A DNA stretch of 64,000 nucleotides. It comes from Ashinkailepas kermadecensis (taxonomy: Eukaryota > Arthropoda > Thecostraca > Neolepadidae). The notes below the pieces were generated by a model. The model was given only the letters and a program-made list of their open reading frames with translations, had not been told where the DNA came from and searched no databases. The stretch spans positions 358,001-422,000 of the forward strand of contig JAOTOM010004793.1 of assembly GCA_034440615.1 (NCBI GenBank), in the 5' to 3' direction. Made by a program: the position numbers and the translations under genes. Each line of letters starts with the position of its first letter. Position 1 is the first letter of the stretch. Shown piece after piece: positions 60,901-64,000 of the stretch.

Positions 60901-63444
60901 CCGCCCACCGACTGCATGATATACAACTGCGTTCCCCATTAAACATCGTTGTTTCGAAATCACTTGGTGTCACGGATATTTACAAAATACTTGTGCTCCT
61001 ACAGCATGTTCAATGTGTGTGTATGTCCAATAGAGTTGCAAAGAACACTTTTGGTCCGAGATGTGCAAATTAACTGATACCATGAAAAGGCCGACAGATT
61101 TTCGGGCTTCTCTTCAGATAGCTCTTTTCGAGAGTATCTTGGTATGGTTATCCGGGCTTACCACCATACAAACCTACAGGCCAGGGAATGCTATATGTGG
61201 TAGTGTTGAAACCACAGACCAACGGCCAGGGCACCGCCGTGCTGCGGCAAACAACAAAAACGTGAGTTACAATCATGAGGGCAGGATGACGCCACCAGCG
61301 GACGCCTGTGAAGAGGGCCAAATAGGTCTACGATTTCGGGAAGGATGCAGGAGAGTTAATCCCTGCAGGCAGACAAATTGACATGGGACATCCTATGTCA
61401 TATGCCAAGGGGGATAAATCACGCTTTACACGTTTGATGGTAAGCTGTGGCTCAATGGGCCTGAATGACATACCATCTGGGACAAAATTCAGACAATCAC
61501 AACGGCACAACGAAGCGGATCTTCACGATATGCACGTCGCCTACTCAGAACAGTCTGAAAATGACATTCCTGAGGAAAATTAAACAGTCACAACCGATGC
61601 AAAACTGCCAGCGGAACACAATGAGACCGCCTGATCTGTGAACAACTGAGGCAGCTGAGCCTGATCAACCACACTCGCTCAGGAGCGGTCTCCTCCCTTT
61701 TTGTCTGCAGCTGCACGCCCCTCCCATGACCAACAACCGTCCATGAGGGCTGATCGGTCTGCCCCGGCCAAGGGTCGACCCGCGGCAGTCGAGACGCGAG
61801 TGCAGCGCGGTACTCACAGTGCATCTCACGCTCGTGCTCGTACTCTATGAACGCGTAGCCGCGCGGCTTGCCCGTCTTCGAGCTGTGCACCATCACGATC
61901 TGTGGCAGTCGGTCACCAGGCGTCGTCAGGCATCAGACATCAGCTGCGCCGACAGACGGTGACACCCAACCAAACACCAATCACCCAGACAGACTGGCAG
62001 TCAGTCATCAGACATCAGCTGCGCCGACAGACGGTGACACCCAACCAAACACCAATCACCCAGACAGACTGGCAGTCAGTCATCAGACACAGCCCGCCGA
62101 AAAAGGAAACATCAGGGCAGTCAGTCATCAGACATCAGCTGCGCCGACAGACGGTGACACCCAACCAAACACCAATCTCCCAGACAGACTGGCAGTCAGT
62201 CATCAAACATCGGCTGTCCCGGCAGTCTGTAGCAGTCAGTCACCAAACACCAATTCCCACAACCAGTGTTAAAATAATGGTATTTCGTTAGGTATGAGAT
62301 GTCGAAACGAGTACAGTGGGATGTCGAAATTCGCCATGAAAACGATGTCCCTTAACATAACTTATAAGTTCTTCAAACACAATTTTGATCCAACTCATTG
62401 GTTGGTTATTGGTTTTACGACACGTCGACCGTTGAGTCATGTAGCGTCGCCAATCTCTCACGCCGATTGGTCGCGGGCGAAGAGTAGCGACAGGTGAGAC
62501 TCGAACCCACAACCTTTCGATTGTGAGACGAGCATCTTGCCCCTAGACCACTTGTCCCCCGATCCAACTCATTCGTGCACCTTGTTCCCTTTGTTTTGAG
62601 ACACCTAATTTATGGGTAAATATTTTAACGACAATGATACAAAATATCTATCTTATTAATTGATATTGTATAGCAGACCACATCATAGGTAATACTGGAT
62701 TTGTGCCAAAAGATGTTTTTGCATCACAATATACAATGGCAAGCATCAGCATGACACTTATCAACAAGATACGGTTAGAAATTAGACATGAAAATTTCAT
62801 AACGACTCATCATGAAGCAGGATGTCGATACTTCGTTCGGAGGGATGTCAATTCAGTGTTCAGAAAGTGGTATATTCTTCCCTATTTCACGAATAATTTA
62901 TCACTACCCACAACAGACTGGCAGTCATCAAGCACCATTTCCATAACAGACTGCGGTAGTCAGTCATTAAGCGACAGCTACCCCAACAAACGGACGGGCG
63001 GACAGTTCGACAATGGTGGTCCACCAGGAGGGGCCTCGCGAGATCACTTTTGGTCGTCCGATTATGAGGTCCTCATTGGGCACTGATAGTCGCTTCAACA
63101 ATTATATGTTACATATAACTTAGGGCTGGGTATATGTGGAAGTGTTGAGAACAGTACCAAAATAACAAGATGCCATTGACTGCACGTCTTGTCTTGTGCA
63201 TTATCCTTTTCCGACGACTTTGTGTTCATTTGCTCCCATGCGATCTTCTTAAACTCAGTGGGCCTATTGGCACTTTACTGCTTCAGTTTACTTCTTGTGC
63301 TTGGTTGTCGCCCCGATAGCAGGGAGTAAGAAATCACAATAAACACGAACAATAGCATCATTGTTCCATCGCATTTCTCACCTTTTTGATGGCTCCGTGA
63401 ACTTCAAACTCTCGTCTCAGTTTGGACTCAGACGTGTCATAGTT
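54929..63444 (-). CDS. SNRNP70: U1 snRNP 70 kDa protein, 3' four exons (5' end outside window)
   Basis: Exons 63382-63444, 61818-61899, 55976-56387 and 54929-55205 have GT-AG borders and matching phases (0, 1, 2). They encode 277 residues: [20 protein letters not shown] (first part of the RRM), [18 protein letters not shown] (RNP1 RGYAFIEY), [20 protein letters not shown], then [20 protein letters not shown], the U1-70K signature. An Arg/Ser/Asp/Glu-rich tail follows, then [19 protein letters not shown], a run of about 16 prolines and GEVDY at the stop. The protein binds stem-loop I of U1 snRNA and helps select 5' splice sites. Introns are 1,482, 5,430 and 770 bp. The N-terminal exons would lie beyond 64000. 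A SINE sits in the first visible intron. Confidence 0.95.
56579..56690. repeat. 56-bp tandem duplication in an SNRNP70 intron
   Basis: TATCTAGTTGGTTATTGTG with GACTACAAAGGTC occurs twice, at about 56582 and 56638. Confidence 0.8.
56700..58735. other. SNRNP70 intron, no gene supported
   Basis: The plus-strand frame at 56645-57172 (175 codons) has no motif and starts inside the 56-bp duplication. Three imperfect copies of CCTCCCTTACGCAGAGGC lie at about 57682, 57716 and 57749. Confidence 0.45.
58741..58798 (-). repeat. tRNA-Lys(CTT)-like 5' half
   Basis: On the minus strand GCGCGCGGTAGCGCAGCCGG and TAGAGCGTCGGACTCTTGAG reproduce the acceptor start, a perfect A box (TAGCGCAGCCGG) and an anticodon arm with CTCTT as in tRNA-Lys-CTT. 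No T arm or B box follows, so it is a SINE head or tRNA relic. Confidence 0.55.
58800..61810. other. SNRNP70 intron, no gene supported
   Basis: Only short frames. A perfect hairpin GGATCCGGA/TCCGGATCC with 5-nt loop is at about 59347-59369. Confidence 0.45.
61918..62240. repeat. 75-bp tandem repeat abutting the SNRNP70 acceptor
   Basis: The unit CAGTCAGTCATCAGACATCA, then GCTGCGCCGACAGACGGTGA, repeats about 3.5 times. It starts only about 20 bp upstream (minus-strand sense) of the acceptor at 61900 of the 61818-61899 exon, where the branch point should be. Frames of 129-134 codons on the plus strand are repeat-borne. Confidence 0.85.
62400..62560 (-). mobile_element. tRNA-derived SINE, copy 7, in an SNRNP70 intron
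   Basis: Full-length reverse copy, same orientation as the host gene. A perfect 13-bp target duplication GATCCAACTCATT lies at 62387-62399 and 62561-62573. Confidence 0.95.
62575..63380. other. SNRNP70 intron, no feature recognised
   Basis: AT-rich intron between the SINE and the 63382-63444 exon. The plus-strand frame at 62703-63086 has no motif. Confidence 0.45.
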
Positions 63445-63445
63445 C

Positions 63446-64000
63446 TGCAACACGGTGTCACCTGTCATTCCCCAGGAAGACAGGCCCGGATGGTCTTCGA
63501 CCGACAAACAAGATGGTAAACCGTTGGCCCTTAATGCGAGGAAGGGACTCAGTGATGGAGCAGACATTTCTATTGATTGGCTTCACATATATGACGAAGG
63601 CATAGTAAGGTGCAATGAGTCCCTGAAGCTGTTTTGAGCGAATTAAACGAAACGGTGATAGTAGTGTCGCATATTGCCGACGCACACAGGTTGGCATACA
63701 GTCCAAGCAATCAGGAGAAAACTGCAAGAAAGGAACATTTAGGAATTGAACACGTTCTATTGATAGGCACAACAAATTCAAGTTGTTCGGATTTTGGTGA
63801 GAAATGGGGCCCAGTTTATAATAATTTTCGCCTCTGAACCACCAATGCCGTCCATAATTTACTTGTCTACTAAGACCTTGGCCAGAAAATCCAGATTTTT
63901 GCCCTTATATTTCCTATTCCACTATTTCTACCTACATTTTTCGCTCCTACAATACATCTTCCAACAACCTTTGGGAGGCTGAGGTACACAAAATGTTCTC
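63446..64000. other. SNRNP70 intron to window end
   Basis: No upstream SNRNP70 exon (TLFVAR or DPHNDP-type peptide) is visible on the minus strand. Confidence 0.5.

Noticed and set aside
61918..62240. CRISPR-like array
   Set aside because: Direct head-to-tail 75-bp repeat without unique spacers, in an animal intron.

Overview
The window is animal nuclear DNA, most likely from an arthropod and plausibly a crustacean. Genes are split by GT-AG introns. Two CR1-type LINEs carry SGNH-esterase ORF1 proteins. One secreted protein resembles the single-domain von Willebrand C (SVWC) family, which is expanded in arthropods. Short runs of the arthropod telomere pentamer CCTAA occur. Most of the 64 kb is transposons, their relics and tandem repeats. 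Many open frames here are by-products of repeats whose unit length is a multiple of 3 (AT tracts and 39-, 42- and 78-bp minisatellites) and are not genes.

Host genes. (1) The 3' part of the U1 snRNP 70K gene (SNRNP70) is on the minus strand. Four exons at 63382-63444, 61818-61899, 55976-56387 and 54929-55205 join in frame and encode most of the RRM, the U1-70K signature after it, the RS-rich region and a proline-rich C-terminus. The 5' exons lie beyond the right edge. (2) A small secreted Cys-containing protein gene is on the plus strand: promoter at 21891-21926, signal-peptide exon at 21945-22038, second exon at 25699-25843. Its first splice donor sits inside a 39-bp minisatellite of about 12 copies. 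At least nine copies keep a donor-like GT, all in the same reading phase. This is the most interesting object in the window. (3) Weaker candidates are a last exon of a tail-anchored protein (12738-13049), a small C2H2 zinc-finger gene (13499-13953, minus), an ISXO2-like zinc-binding exon (18653-18942, minus), and unidentified minus-strand coding segments at 29117-29916 and 31862-32162.

Layout. 0-5 kb: a recent 690-bp direct duplication, a tRNA-SINE relic and a P-element/THAP9-like transposase relic. 5-21 kb: intergenic DNA with a 42-bp minisatellite, tRNA-derived SINEs and several old dispersed repeats. 21-26 kb: the secreted-protein gene; its intron 1 holds an inverted pair of Penelope-like fragments (GIY-YIG domain) between long AT tracts. 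26-32 kb: a fold-back element, a 42-bp minisatellite split by a SINE, a hAT-like MITE and the unidentified coding segments. 32.6-37.9 kb: CR1-A, near full length, plus strand, with an E-box-bearing repeated 5' UTR. 38-44.4 kb: CR1-B, near full length, minus strand, with truncated CR1 3' ends. 45-46 kb: a degenerate tandem array. 46.8-53.1 kb: an I-clade LINE with RNase H, decayed. 53-64 kb: SNRNP70, whose introns hold a SINE and a 75-bp tandem repeat abutting an acceptor.

Seven copies or fragments of one tRNA-derived SINE family are present. Six have flanking duplications of 13-15 bp, some of them imperfect, so insertion history can be read directly. All functional statements come from reading motifs in the sequence; no database search was run.
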